Positions 1 to 11,490 are shown, numbered from the stretch's first letter. The stretch: 64,000 bases of DNA from Pseudo-nitzschia pungens (GCA_037355855.1 CM074758.1:2639001-2703000), one strand, 5' to 3'. Translations and numbers: made by a program. Notes: generated by a model not told the origin, from the letters alone.

Positions 1-2295
1 TCGCGGCGAAAGCAACGACGGGAACAAAACAATTCCTACGCGTCGGCATCGGGGTCTCACGGTGTCCAGAAAATTCATAGAAATTCCGACAAGATTCCTC
101 CGATTCGGGAAGTCTTCATGGACGACGACGACCAAACGGACCTCTCGGACGGGGACAAGCATTACAACCAGGACTTTGTGAGCACCGTAGGTGGAGAATC
201 ATCGGACACCATGTACGAATACATCGACGATCCGTCCCTCGCCAATCGCGCGAGGCGGTCCATGCGATCGGATGCCCACTCGTCCTCGCGCCGATCGCTC
301 CTGTCCTCGCCCGATGTGCAGCCGCATCCTGCGAAGCAGCACGCCGCGCCGTCGGGGAGCTCGCGACGAAAGGGAACCCTCGAGGACATTCACGAAAACA
401 TTGGAAGCGACGATGTTGTGCGGGTCCACGAGTCCGCCCTTCACGCGCTTCAGCAGCTCAAGGAAGAACTCGTCAAGTCCAACCAGCGCAACGAACAGCT
501 GACCCGAGAAAAAGAAGCCTGGAGCGCCGCGGAGCAAGATCTGAGGCGGCAAGTGGCGACGTTGCAAACCTCCGACCGGCAAAAAAGCACCGATCTCGAC
601 CGTCTTCGACAGGACCACGAACGTCTCAAAAGCGACAACGAAGACACCAAAGCGCAACGCGATCAACTCGCCGAAGACAAACGAAAATTGGAAGCGAAAA
701 CAAGGGATTCTGCCCGAACCATCAAGGAGTTGCGCCATCGAACACTGGCGGGGGACAATCGACACAAGGAACTCAAGGGACAACTCGACAAACTCAACGA
801 TCAATTGGAGGATTCATTGGCGGCCAAGGGGGAAATGGCCGCCGAACTTGCCCGGGCGCAGACGGAACGCATGGATCTGGAAGCGAAAATCGAAAAATTT
901 CGAAACGCGGCATCCGAGGCGACGAAAGAACAAGACCGCGCAAATTCGGACAGCAAACGCATCGAGGACGAATTGCACAACGAGCGTCGAAAGCTGCGGG
1001 AACTGCGTGCATCCAGCGATGCTGAAATCGAACGACTCGGTGGATCCCTTCGCAAGGCCAACGAGGCCATGCACCGGTTGAGGGCGGAGCTTACACCCAA
1101 GGTCCGATCCGCGGTACGGAACATTACCTCACCCCCTGCTCAGAACAGGGGCGGTGCGCCTATCAATGGAGCGTCGACTTATGGCGGTCATCACGCATCA
1201 AACTCGACGACGGTATCGTCTTCCGTTTCATCTGCTGTGGGCCCACCGCCGACGCTCGATTCGGCGATTGCCGATCGACTGGCACGTCTCAGGGATTCGG
1301 CGGAACGTGCCCATTTGATTCGTGCCCACAAACGAGAATTGGCTCGCCTCAAGGCCGATCGAGATTCGACAATCCAGAAACTGGAAACCGACCATGCCGA
1401 TGCCCTCAAGAAGGCCGCAAAACAATTCGAAGCGAGGCGAAAATCGGATCTCGATGAGCTCGCTCAGAGGCTCAACCGTCAGCACGAATCGCGTCTGGAG
1501 GAGGTGGAAGAAGAACACCGAAAGCGGCTTTCCCAGCTGCAAATCGACTACGGGCGATCACGAGAAGAATCCGACGAGTCGCTCGAGGAAGCCCTGACCC
1601 GGATCGCTCGCGTGTCCCAAGACCACGAGCGAGAAAAGGGACGGCGACACGCCCTGGAACGGACGGTGGAAGACCTGCATCGAAAGATGAAGATGCAGCA
1701 GAAAGACTTGCAAGCCAAACACGCGGGAGAATTAGAAAAACGTCGGCACCTGTGGGAATCCGAAAAGGAGACGCTTCTGGGCAATCTGCAAAGGGAGTTC
1801 AATGTTGCTTTCGACAACCGGCGGCGAGACATCAATGTCAACATCAAGTGGGCCGGAACACCGACTGGAATGACAACCAACACGGTGCAACGAAACAACC
1901 TACACGTTGACACGAGCGAGACGCCGCTCTCCAGGCAACCACAGGGGCAGGTTCATTTTCCGTCACAACAATATTCTTCTCAGCAACAACAAACAAATGG
2001 ACCCAGCCCGTTGTCGATGAATTCGGAAGTCTTCTTTGCCGACAACAAGAAGTCTCCGACGAACATCGGTGTTGGCGCAATAGCTCCGGCAAATCCCGGC
2101 ATGACCAAGCTCAGAGACGCAACAAACTACTTTGTTCCGTCCCGTAACAATCATCACGACGATTCACCCTCTCCCATTGCGATGGTGAGCAGAGTGGGAA
2201 GCAACGACGGATCGCCAACGATTGTTTCGAGATCCTACTCGGACATCGATAGCGTACTGAGGGAGACGGAAGAGCTCGTGCAGAGCATTCTGTAG
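1..2295 (+). CDS. Coiled-coil protein, 5' end cut by window edge
   Basis: The frame is open from base 1 with no stop before the first ATG at 118, so the true start may lie outside the window; at least 764 codons are visible. From the ATG the product is 725 aa. After an acidic, Ser/Arg-rich head there are two long heptad-like, charged coiled-coil blocks (about residues 105-330 and 385-575, counted from the ATG), separated by a Ser/Thr/Gly linker. A Gln/Asn/Pro-rich tail ends in a short acidic helix-like stretch. No catalytic motif is seen. Its composition resembles centrosomal or cytoskeletal scaffold proteins, but I cannot assign a family. It converges on the Pin1 gene. Confidence 0.8.
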   Translation, partial: SRRKQRREQNNSYASASGSHGVQKIHRNSDKIPPIREVFMDDDDQTDLSDGDKHYNQDFVSTVGGESSDTMYEYIDDPSLANRARRSMRSDAHSSSRRSLLSSPDVQPHPAKQHAAPSGSSRRKGTLEDIHENIGSDDVVRVHESALHALQQLKEELVKSNQRNEQLTREKEAWSAAEQDLRRQVATLQTSDRQKSTDLDRLRQDHERLKSDNEDTKAQRDQLAEDKRKLEAKTRDSARTIKELRHRTLAGDNRHKELKGQLDKLNDQLEDSLAAKGEMAAELARAQTERMDLEAKIEKFRNAASEATKEQDRANSDSKRIEDELHNERRKLRELRASSDAEIERLGGSLRKANEAMHRLRAELTPKVRSAVRNITSPPAQNRGGAPINGASTYGGHHASNSTTVSSSVSSAVGPPPTLDSAIADRLARLRDSAERAHLIRAHKRELARLKADRDSTIQKLETDHADALKKAAKQFEARRKSDLDELAQRLNRQHESRLEEVEEEHRKRLSQLQIDYGRSREESDESLEEALTRIARVSQDHEREKGRRHALERTVEDLHRKMKMQQKDLQAKHAGELEKRRHLWESEKETLLGNLQREFNVAFDNRRRDINVNIKWAGTPTGMTTNTVQRNNLHVDTSETPLSRQPQGQVHFPSQQYSSQQQQTNGPSPLSMNSEVFFADNKKSPTNIGVGAIAPANPGMTKLRDATNYFVPSRNNHHDDSPSPIAMVSRVGSNDGSPTIVSRSYSDIDSVLRETEELVQSIL

Positions 2296-2623
2296 ATAGA
2301 TTAGGGGAACGAAAACCTTTCATGGTAGTATCTAATTGTGACTTGTAAAGTGATCTAGTTATGGGAACACTTTTGATTGTTCGTTTGTTTCTAGTCGAGG
2401 AGTCGACGCAGAATTCGTTCTGCAACCGCATTCCCGCAGAGACCAGTGCTTTACGTCCCAATCTCGGAAGAAATCATTGGAAAGACCCAAACTAGTTTGC
2501 GGTCCGGCATATTTCGCTTTCCCATCACAGGACCGCCATCGCCACTGTCCCCCGCTGTCTCTGGCGTTGGTATCTTCCGACGGTCCCATTGCACTCTATG
2601 TTTGTTTCGATTCACTGTTCGCT
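2296..2623. other. Convergent 3' spacer
   Basis: This spacer lies between the stop of the coiled-coil gene and the stop of the Pin1 gene. It should hold both 3' UTRs and terminators. No conserved ORF or RNA gene is seen. Confidence 0.5.
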
Positions 2624-3187
2624 TCACGCAATGCGGTAGATCAGGTGGTACCCGCTGTCGGTGCTGACGATCCCGCTCATCTCGTCCTTTCGCAGGGCAA
2701 ACGCGGCGTTCTCGAAGGGTTCCTGCATCGCCCCGCGCCCAAAGAATCCCAGGTCCCCGTGGTTGCGGAAGGAGCTGCAATCGCTTCGGGCCGCCGCGTA
2801 TTGCGGAAAGACCTCCACGATTCCTTCCGTGCGGATTTTGCGCTCGTACTCCCGCAGCTCGGCCAGGGCCTGCTCCGGGGTCAGGGTGATGGTCTGGCCG
2901 GTTCTCCGGCTGACGGGGTTGCGGCTGGCGGATCGATCGATCGATCGATCGATCGATTGATCGATGGATGGATTCAACGAGATGCGATAATGTGCGATGA
3001 TACGCGATGCGACAATGTGCGATGCGTTTTTTCATTGCGTTCGGAACGCACGAAGCGCGAGGAAACGGCGAGACATTGAGAGGGATTTACTGCGTGCAGA
3101 ATTCTCGGCGGCGGAGTCCGATGGACCTCGTGCAACTCACCTCCCGGTGTGCTTGATCAACAAGTGCGCGGCTCGGACTTCTGCCAT
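2624..3187 (-). CDS. PIN1: Pin1-type parvulin prolyl isomerase (two exons)
   Basis: Exon 1 is 3187-3141 and exon 2 is 2924-2624. The 216-nt intron begins GTGAGT and ends CCAG. The spliced product is about 115 aa, the size of plant single-domain Pin1 without a WW domain. It starts MAEVRAAHLLIKHTGS, followed by an Arg-rich phosphate-binding loop. The active-site block SDCSSFRNHGDLGFFGRG aligns with the Pin1 block that carries the catalytic Cys, and the C-terminus has the typical TDSGYHLI strand. The family isomerises phospho-Ser/Thr-Pro bonds, mostly in nucleus and cytosol. Exon 2 read alone opens upstream into the intron's GATC repeat, which would give a false N-terminus; exon 1 supplies the missing first strand. 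Its start lies head to head with SF3B2 across a long spacer. Confidence 0.9.
2931..2970. repeat. GATC tetranucleotide microsatellite in the Pin1 intron
   Basis: Near-perfect GATC/CGAT tandem copies lie just upstream of the exon 2 acceptor of the Pin1 gene. GATC is self-complementary, so the tract can fold back on either strand. Confidence 0.9.
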
Positions 3188-4559
3188 GGTAGAATTGTTA
3201 TAGGAAGTATGATGCGGCAAGGGAATGATTCTCAAAATCTCAAAGTCCTTCGAATTCCAGCGGAATGAGAGACGACGGAAACGGGGATACCCGGTATCAA
3301 TTCTGTTTGATGCCGCAGTTTGCAGTCATCTTCTGTACCGATAACTCCGTACAGGTACTTGTAACCTTACCCGATACAAGAAAAAGTTCGAGGAAGCCTC
3401 GAGATCGATGTCGATATTATTACTTCGTACGAAGTAAGGTTACTTCGTATTTTTGATTTCAAAATTCAGATCCATCGGAGGATGGAGTGTTCGCGCCGGC
3501 AGGTTTAGCACGCGTGCACAGGGCAGAAACCGGAAAACCTTGTCACCATTTCCGTGATTACAGTAACCTTACCGTAAGAGTACAGGTAAACCTTAAGGTT
3601 ACTTGTACTTTGTAAATACTACCGTAAGGTTACGGTACTAAATACGTAAGGTTTACCATAACCTTACCCGGTACACGACTGGTAACCTTCCGAGTACATG
3701 CAATTCAATAGTTAACGATGCCAACCCTGACACAAAGTAAGGCCTAGTACTGCATTGTAGAGTAAGGTTACCGTATTGGGCAGAATTCCATCGGAGTATT
3801 GATTGAATCAATCATGTTACTTGTTGATTGCTCCTCCGAGTGTTACATCATACTCAGTCATTAAGAGTACACCAGTTGTCAGCATCATTTTGCTGTTGAG
3901 AAGGTAGAATTCTTGTTGAATGTTTCTCATGAACAGTTCTTCTTTTTATTGAATTAGTCCTGGATTCCTACTACCAAAGGAAAATTTGAACATCCTAGTT
4001 TGGATCTGGAACTTTCTTCTGCCATTTTCTCACAAACCAGTCAGCAGCTCTGGCAATGGGATGAGGAGGCACACAATTATGGGCACCTTAATAGTAAGTT
4101 ATCATCATTGAATGACTGAGGGCTGAACCCCTTTTTTCATGGAAACTTAAAATGAGAAAAGAAAGATGTAAGGTTACTAGTACTGGTGGTACTATTAATA
4201 CTGAATAAAACGGACACAGGACAGACGAGATTACCTGTGAAAAGGATTCAATACCGCAACTATGGCGTCGACTAGTAGTAAGGTTACTTGTTTGTACTGG
4301 TACTACCGGTAAGGTTACAAGTAACTTGGTCTCGGAACGAAGCGACATCAACCGAGTTGCTGACAAGCAGGAGTCGGTTGACAAAGGACAAGCAGCGACC
4401 ACGGCTCGAAATCTTCGGGGCTTGTTCCATTTGATCGAAGTCGTTCGCATCTGTACCAATTATTTGATCGAGACGCTTATCGAGCGCAACCCGAGAGGGC
4501 GAACCGAAAGACGAACGGAAGCAGTGACACATTTACACACAATCGACTGGATCTAAAAG
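3188..4559. repeat. Divergent spacer packed with GTAAGGTTAC words
   Basis: This 1.37-kb spacer separates the Pin1 and SF3B2 starts. Between about 3340 and 4325 it holds many copies of GTAAGGTTAC or its complement GTAACCTTAC, often joined by GTAC, TACCGGTA or TACGTA. The arms GTAA and TTAC are complementary, so each word can pair with itself or a neighbour. No convincing gene lies here. Promoters for both flanking genes should lie near the two ends. Confidence 0.75.
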
Positions 4560-6389
4560 ATGGCTCTATCGGCTGCGGAGAAGAACCGACGAAAGCGCGA
4601 GCGCAAAAAGAAGGAAAAGGAGGAGCGACGAAAACGAGAACTCGAGGAGAAAGAAGCCAGAGCGGCCGTTGCCACTCGATCGGAAGAAGGAGGAGCGGAA
4701 AAGGAAGAGATCGAAATCGAATACGTTGCGGAAGACCTGTCCAAAATCTTGAACAAACCAGCGACCGCGAAGGACGAGACACCGGCAGCAACGCGTCCGG
4801 ACGGCCTTCCTCCGCTCCCCGGTACCGAAGGAGACGGGGGACAAACCAAGGACGAAATAATCGCATCCATCAAGGAGCAAGAAAACAGCATCGAGGACGT
4901 CCTTCGAAAGTTTCACCAGAGAGCTACCGTGGTGCCTTCGGCTTCCGACGCAATCACCGAGACCGTCGACGAAGGAGACCAGAGCAGCATCGTTTCCAAC
5001 GACGACAGCAGTTACGACAGCGATGACGACGACGACGACGACAAACCGAGGATGAGCAAGCGAAAGCTTCGCGAATTGGTCCGCCCAACCGTAGCCGAAC
5101 TCAAGCGACGGGTGCAGAGACCCGATTTGGTCGAAGCCCACGACGTGACGGCCGCGGATCCCGATTTCCTGATCGCACTGAAGAGCATTCCGCACACAAC
5201 TCCGGTCCCGTTCCACTGGGGCCGCAAACGCAAGTATTTGCAGGGAAAACGAGGTCTGGACAAGGTCCCCTACCAGCTGCCCGACTTTATCATCAAGACG
5301 GGAATCACGAACGTTCGCGACACGGCAATGGAGGACGAGGCAAACCAATCGATCAAGCAAAAGAACCGGGGACGGGTCAATCCCAAGATGGGAGCCATGG
5401 ATGTCGACTACAAAGTGCTGTACGAAGCATTTTTCAAATACCAAACCAAACCGACCAACCTGACCTCGTGGGGAGATTTGTACTACGAGGGGAAGGAACT
5501 GGAAAACTCTACCGACATCAAACCGGGTGGTCCCTTCAGCAAGGAGCTTCGAATCGCGCTGGGAATGGGAGATAATTCCGGCAACGAGATTCCCCCGCCG
5601 TGGCTCTGGAACATGCAACGCTACGGTCCTCCGCCGGCGCATCCCAAGCTCAGGATTCCCGGATTGAACGCGCCGTTGCCCAACAACAAGTGCCAGTACG
5701 GTTATCACCCCGGGGGATGGGGCAAACCGCCGGTGGATCCTTACGGTCGCCCCCTCTACGGGGGAAATCCCCTCGATCCTCCCGGCAGCGGGAGCGGTGA
5801 GGCCGACGACGACGGCCGAGAATTGGTCACCAGCGACGGGAAAACCGTCCTCAAATCGGCGTGGGGAGCCCTTCCGACCGGGGGAGACTACCCCGGTGGA
5901 GAGGACGGCGACGACGACGAGGAGTCCGGCTCGGACATGGACGATTCCGGCAGCGGCAGCAGCGAGGAAGAATCCGATGCCGGGTCGGGCGACGACATGG
6001 AGGAATCCGATTCGGAAGACGACGGCGACAACGAGGGCAAGGAATCGGCGTTGCCACCGCCGCCGCCTCCCGTCGCCGCAACGGGCGGAATCGACGACCT
6101 GCGCAAAAAGCCGGCCGGAGACGAAACCCCGGCGCCCCCTCCGAAACGCCTGTACCAGGTCCTGGAGACCGGAGCCGCGGGAGCCAGGGACGGGATTTTC
6201 CAGTCCGACGTGCGATACGTGGTTCCCGGAACCACGCCCTCGGCGGCGTCCGTTCCCGAGGGCGCCGAAAGCGTTCTGTCCAAGGCCGTTCTTCCGGGAG
6301 CCGACGGACACGGTGCTTCGCGCAAGAAACGAAAGACCGCCGGCGCGGACGACGAGGAGGACGAACTGGACAAGAACTTCAAGTTCTAA
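4560..6389 (+). CDS. SF3B2: Splicing factor 3B subunit 2 (SAP145/Cus1)
   Basis: The product is a 609-aa nuclear component of the SF3b complex of the U2 snRNP, which helps anchor U2 at the branch site. A Lys/Arg/Glu-rich head (residues 1-50) is followed by acidic linkers. The conserved DUF382 core starts near residue 165, including the RPDLVEAHDVTAADPDFL and TPVPFHWGRKRKYLQGKRG blocks. The proline-rich PSP motif (PPPWLWNMQRYGPPP) is near residue 345, followed by the CQYGYHPGGWG block. The C-terminal third is an acidic Ser/Asp/Glu tract ending in a basic patch. It is shorter than the human protein (about 895 aa) but keeps the whole core. It is a single exon, and the ATG follows a purine-rich AAAAG context. 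Confidence 0.95.
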   Translation: MALSAAEKNRRKRERKKKEKEERRKRELEEKEARAAVATRSEEGGAEKEEIEIEYVAEDLSKILNKPATAKDETPAATRPDGLPPLPGTEGDGGQTKDEIIASIKEQENSIEDVLRKFHQRATVVPSASDAITETVDEGDQSSIVSNDDSSYDSDDDDDDDKPRMSKRKLRELVRPTVAELKRRVQRPDLVEAHDVTAADPDFLIALKSIPHTTPVPFHWGRKRKYLQGKRGLDKVPYQLPDFIIKTGITNVRDTAMEDEANQSIKQKNRGRVNPKMGAMDVDYKVLYEAFFKYQTKPTNLTSWGDLYYEGKELENSTDIKPGGPFSKELRIALGMGDNSGNEIPPPWLWNMQRYGPPPAHPKLRIPGLNAPLPNNKCQYGYHPGGWGKPPVDPYGRPLYGGNPLDPPGSGSGEADDDGRELVTSDGKTVLKSAWGALPTGGDYPGGEDGDDDEESGSDMDDSGSGSSEEESDAGSGDDMEESDSEDDGDNEGKESALPPPPPPVAATGGIDDLRKKPAGDETPAPPPKRLYQVLETGAAGARDGIFQSDVRYVVPGTTPSAASVPEGAESVLSKAVLPGADGHGASRKKRKTAGADDEEDELDKNFKF

Positions 6390-7044
6390 CTCGCATTCGT
6401 ATCATTGTTATTATTGTTATTCGATGCGATGGGTGGGCACGTGTAGCATTCTTCCGAGACCGTTTCGAAGCACGAACATGCTGCTGTTGAGAGCGGATTA
6501 TAGTTTTCCGATCAATCTATTTTTTAACATCAACCATTGCACTATGTTGTTGACCCAATCCAGCAAGCATTGATTTTTAGGCTGTGATTCAACCGTTTCA
6601 ACTTTCTTCTCTACCGTAGTCATCTTGTATTGTTTGTTGTTCCTCTACAGGACTAAACAGACAAGATGGGATAGTGGGTCGGGTCACCAAGAATTGTGTG
6701 TCGCCGTGCCAACAATTGCCGATTAGGGAATTCCGATGTGGTTTTTCGCTGTTGCAAGATCCCGGGATTCTTTTTTTTCGTCGTAGTTGTTCCAAGCTTC
6801 AACGTTTCTCAGTGCACACGGACAAGGATGCAGAAAGTGCGGAATTGAAAGAAACCCGCGGGGCGCCACGGTACCATTGTTGCTCACACGCCAATCGAGT
6901 TATTCTAGGACTATCATTTTTGTTTGGGGATGAAGCCGAGTAAACTCTATAAAAGGACTTTCTATAGTGATCTATCGTCTCTTTGGAAAAGTTGTTGCAG
7001 TGTCGTGTCGAAGCAGATTTCGCCCCATTATTCTGGGCAATGCA
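6390..7044. other. Convergent spacer
   Basis: This is 3' flank between SF3B2 and the DUF1769-PH-DUF547 gene. It has T-rich stretches and a TATAAAAG string near 6950, with no plus-strand gene downstream to use it. No conserved ORF is seen. Confidence 0.5.
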
Positions 7045-10000
7045 TTATTCCGAAGAGGCGGTTAGAAATCTGCATTCGTAGTTGAACGGAAGGTACTTGA
7101 GGCTGAAAATACCAATGTCGTACGACTTCTTCTTGGGATTCCAAATCAAACGGAGGGCGTCTCTCTTTTCGTCGTTGAGAAAGGGTTCGATCGCAAATAC
7201 AACATCACCGGCCGAAGCGTTTGGACCAAAATCTTCTGCAAACCATTGACAGACACGGGGCAGGGTGATCTGTACATCGGTTTTCCCCTTGGGCTTCACA
7301 AAAACAGTATATCCAACATACTCCTTCGTTGTAGTATTCAATTGCTGATTCAGAGTCTCGGCCTTGTATATCGGCACTGCCGACATTGGAACACTCAGGG
7401 ATCCCGGGTTTAACGCGAAATTGAGCCGGAAATCAGGACGCACCAACGCAAAATGGTATTGAGACTTTGGCAGTATAAACCGTGACAAGAAATTCGACGG
7501 GAACGACATTTTCGCCCGGATGATGTTGTGTTCCAATTCGGCCAGGGAAAAGATATCGTCCGAACATTGATAGGCAATGTTATTGAAGTAGGAGACCCAT
7601 TCCGTTCCGCTGACCGGTGGACCAAGGATGATGTACGAATGCATGATCATGGTGTGATAAACATTCAGAAAGAATGCGCATTTTTCCTCATCGCTCAGGG
7701 AATGGGCGTCCGCCTGTTTGAGTGCCGCGGCGTAATCGAGAAATTCGCGCAGATCCGAATCGTTTGCTCCCTTGGGCTTTAGCGACAGCACCTTGGATAG
7801 CGCTCGCTCCGCGAGTTGCAATGTGTCTTTCGGAGTGTTGGAACGAGGTGTCCGAAAACTGTGCCGCCTGCAATTTAGAATTTTCCGTTTCTGACAATTC
7901 CACATGCTGGACTTTGTTAGAAACTCGTGGACGGGATCCTCGTATGTGAAGAGTTCGGTATCGAACGACCGCGTGGATCGGTGATCCTGCAGTGTTTTGT
8001 TCAGTACATCGAGCCACGAATCTCTTTCCTCCTCGGAACGAAACATCAGATACGTCACGTGAACAAATGTTTCGAGTTGCAGGTAATAGTACGTCGGCAG
8101 TGGAAGAAGGTCGACATCGTTTGTGAGAGTCGTTACACCGATCAAGCTCGACAGAGGGATTCTCAAATGGATCTTCGAACCTTCCGCGTGATGAAACAGA
8201 AGCTCCCTGGTATTCTCGGCAAGGACCATCCTTTCTTCTTTCCAGTGTCGATCGCTCAGAGCACGGGCCACAAATCCGGATTTGGTGCCGTTCACTTTTG
8301 TTGCGGTTGGTTCCCTCCGTTTCAGGAAACTAGCATCCGACCGACACTGTATTTTGTGGAACCGTCGCAGCCGGAGTTGATTGCGGTTCCGATCTCGCTC
8401 CATCGTGTGGGCCTCGGCGTACTTCCACCCGAGGATCCGCCGGGTGCGTTCCGAAGACGAAATCCGGTGGGAAAACCTGTCGTCGACTTCGGCGGTTTCT
8501 TCCCGATCGCCCCGGAACACTTTTTCCGCCATTTCTTCCGTTCGAAAGACGGGCGGGGTGTTGGCCTTGGCCCCGCAAAACGCGTAGTGCTTGGTGTATT
8601 TTCCCCGCCGGGACAACATCTCGATCCAGCACGGACAAAAGGCGTCGATGACGCCGAGCAAAACACGGTGCGAGCTGGTCGCGGAAATGTCGGCCGAAAT
8701 CGCCTCGCCGAACGGGAGGCTCTCCATCGTGTCGTAGAACATGCTGACATCGATTCCCTCCCCCGAATCCGCGCCGTCGTATTCGGGGACGTCGTCCTCG
8801 TCGAACGCGGGCATCAGCGCCATTTCGCCCGCGGTCGATATCGACTCCCCCCCGCCGAATTCGCTCTCCCATTCGCTGGCTTCGTCGCTGTCGTCCTTTT
8901 GTTCGAGCAGGGCCGCGTTCAAACGGGCCGCGGCGGCATCTTTTCCGAGCGCCTTGAGCCGGAGGCCCACGAGGTACTTGGTATCGACGATCCGGTGCGG
9001 TTTCCGGGCGTCGGCGTCCTTCGGTACCTCGTACAGCACCACGCTGGCCAGGGAGTTCCCCCAAAACGTCTGGAGGGGAACAGTCCTTTCCTCCCGGAAG
9101 AGAAACCACCGACCAGCTCGGGAAGTCGACGTACATCGAATAGAAGGACATGGAATAGGTGTCTTCCGTGTTCCAGTCTATTTCCGTTCTCGAGGCCTTT
9201 CTGGCGGCGGTCATTTCTTTCGATTCTCCCTCGATGTCGATTCCTCCCAGGGCCGGCGGCGTCTCTCCCGGCGGAGTGACCAGAAAGGTGTCGAAAAACG
9301 TCGCGGCCGGGAAGCAAATGTGCGCCCTTTCGTCCTTGGTTCCGAAGGAATGGTGGATGCCCCTGCCGTTGATCATTTTCAAAATGAGGTTGCACAATCC
9401 GCTGGCGATCAGACCGAGTTTCATGGGATCGGAGATCTCGATCCCGGCAAAGATCGCCCCGGTCGGTTTGTATTTGAGTTTGCCCTGCAGCTGCATGACG
9501 ACCCGCCGTTTCTTTTTGGAAAATATGCGTTCGTTCCAGTAGGGATCCGTTCTGGCCGGATCCTCGTTGGGTCGGCAGATCAGGAGTAGCTTTCCCGAAA
9601 AGAGTTCGGTCTCGATGGGGATCGGCGCCTGCGAGTTGAGCGGGAACGGGTCGTAGTTTCCGTCGAACGACAGCACCTTCGTTTGCAGGGTGGGAAAGAT
9701 AACAATGTTCTCTCGCAGGGCCGTTTGTGGATTGTTGTTGTTGCTGCTGCCGCAGTTGTATCGCCCGTTGGTTGTCATTGTCACCATCGGGGGTACCATG
9801 TTCGGCATGGATATGGTTCGTCTCATGGAACCAGAAGCTATCGACCGGGTGCTCGATGCCGAATCCGAAACGGGTACCGATTGTCGCGCAGTCCCTTTTG
9901 TCACGGTGATGGTTGCGGTTGCGGTTGCGGTTGCGGTTGTGGCGGTCGTCATAAACTCGACGAGCCTGCTCTGCGCTTCCGGAATCGTCCAAACCGGACC

Positions 10001-10612
10001 GGTCGAGAGCGTGATCTGGCACCCACCGGGGAGAAGGAATTTCGTGAGGGGCAGGGGCGACGCCAAAAAGGATTTCGACGGTATCCTGGTTTGCTCCGTT
10101 CTCAATCCCGCGTGTTTCGTCACGAGTTCCGTCGTTGCCCGGAGTTCGTCCCTGCTGTTCAGAATCAGGGAGGCAAACGAGGTTGCTCGCCCGGCGGAGA
10201 CTACCGAATGCTCATCGTTGTCGTCTTTTGCTTCGTGGTTGGCGTTGGCGTTCGCGTTCGAGTTCGCGTTGGTTGTGAGCGGAACCGTCTCGAATTCGAG
10301 GCCGTCTCCTCCGGATCCGTCCGTGTCTCCCTCGTGGGGATTCCGTGTTCCGTTCGCCGCCGCCGTCGACGACGACGACGACGCTGCCGAACCGTTTCGT
10401 GCGAACGCGCCAACCGCCGTCGGAACGAGGAGAATCCTGTCGGATTCGTTTCCGGACGACCGAAAGGAAACCACCGTCCCACCGAATTCCTCCGACCGAT
10501 ACCTGCGCGGAAGAACGGCGGCCAGCACCTCGCGATCGCGTCCCGGTGAGGAGGAATGAACGAACACCACGGAAGGCGTCAACGACGACGACGGCGACGA
10601 CGACGACGCCAT
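7045..10612 (-). CDS. DUF1769 - PH-like - DUF547 protein, with a one-base frame break
   Basis: Two overlapping minus-strand frames make one gene. The upstream frame runs from the ATG at 10612 and carries a Ser/Thr/Asn-rich head and a DUF1769 (UPF0590) domain: KVLSFDGNYDPFPLNSQAP, then FSGKLLLICRPNEDPARTD, then the ISDPMKLGLIASGLCNLIL region. The last DUF1769 strands (TFWGNSLASVVLYEVP) are in the other frame, which continues to 7045 through a PH-like segment (ending FRSEEERDSWLDVLNKTL) and a C-terminal DUF547 (FFLNVYHTMIMHSYIILGPP). Discounting one base between about 9075 and 9089, in an AAA (9087-9089) or GGGG (9075-9078) run as read on the plus strand, gives an uninterrupted 1188-aa protein. 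DUF547 proteins often combine with lipid-binding domains; the biochemical role is unknown. The earlier ATG at 10720 adds 36 residues and is less likely. A GGTTGC repeat near 9911-9945 encodes a Thr/Ala run. Confidence 0.8.
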
Positions 10613-11387
10613 GTTGCGTTCGTTTCGATGACCGCGGCTGTTCTTTCGTGAGACCGGTGATCGTCGATTGAATTGCACCCGCAGTACGCGTAGTTGTTGC
10701 CGTTGTCCACTGCGTGGCACTGCGAGGATCCGGTTTCGAGAGCAAGAGAGAGAGACGGACAGTCGGCGACGAAAACTTCCTTGGGTAAGATCTTATGCTG
10801 TTCGTGGTTAAAAGATTACGGCATGCTGCTTTCCGACGTCAACACAATGCGCTGCATTCCGACGTCAACACAGTGCACAATGCTACATAATGCACATTGC
10901 ATATTGCACAATACGGTAATCTTACGTAATACCGTACACAATCACGCATCAACCGCGTGGGTTTATGACGTATGATACCGTGGACGATACGTTAAGTGTA
11001 AAAAACGAATAGGAATGACAAGTTACCGTACGCACGGTACCGTATTGAGTATTGGGAAATTAAAAGGCTTATCGGGGATATTAGTTTTTGTTGGAAACTT
11101 GTATCCCATGGGATTGCTTCGCGCGTTCACTTGGTGCGAACTTTGAAGATCATCATCACAGTAAACTTAACTTACTGTAACTTCCCGTACCGTATGACCC
11201 GATACTATTGAAGTTGAAACTAGTAGTGGTAGTAATAACGGTTTTTGATAGGCCCTCGCATGACAATAATGTTGAATTTTTTTATTTTGAAAGAGAGCAT
11301 GTTGTTTTTCATCATCATCTCATCTGATCTCATTGAAGGAATGAAGCAATGAATCTCAATCCATTTTTTTCACTACCACACTAGTAC

Positions 11388-11490
11388 TACTTTACATCAT
11401 CAATCATCATCAATCATCATCAATCCATCTTTGATCACCCTACCGGTACCGTACTTTACATCATCAATCATCATCAATCATCATCAGTCA
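11388..11490. repeat. Duplicated (ATCATCA)n tract
   Basis: Two copies of a block beginning ACTTTACATCATCAATCATC lie about 63 bp apart, each made of repeated CATCATCAAT units. Confidence 0.8.

Noticed and set aside
4566..6311. 581-codon minus-strand frame opposite SF3B2
   Set aside because: It mirrors GC-rich SF3B2 codons; the plus frame has clear family motifs and this one has none.
6949..6957. TATAAAAG promoter box
   Set aside because: It faces the 3' end of a minus-strand gene with no plus-strand gene downstream.
9036..9110. A 40-nt GT-AG intron in place of the DUF1769 frame break
   Set aside because: It is possible by sequence (GTGGTT...CCAG) but far shorter than other introns here, and it would remove part of the conserved strand region.
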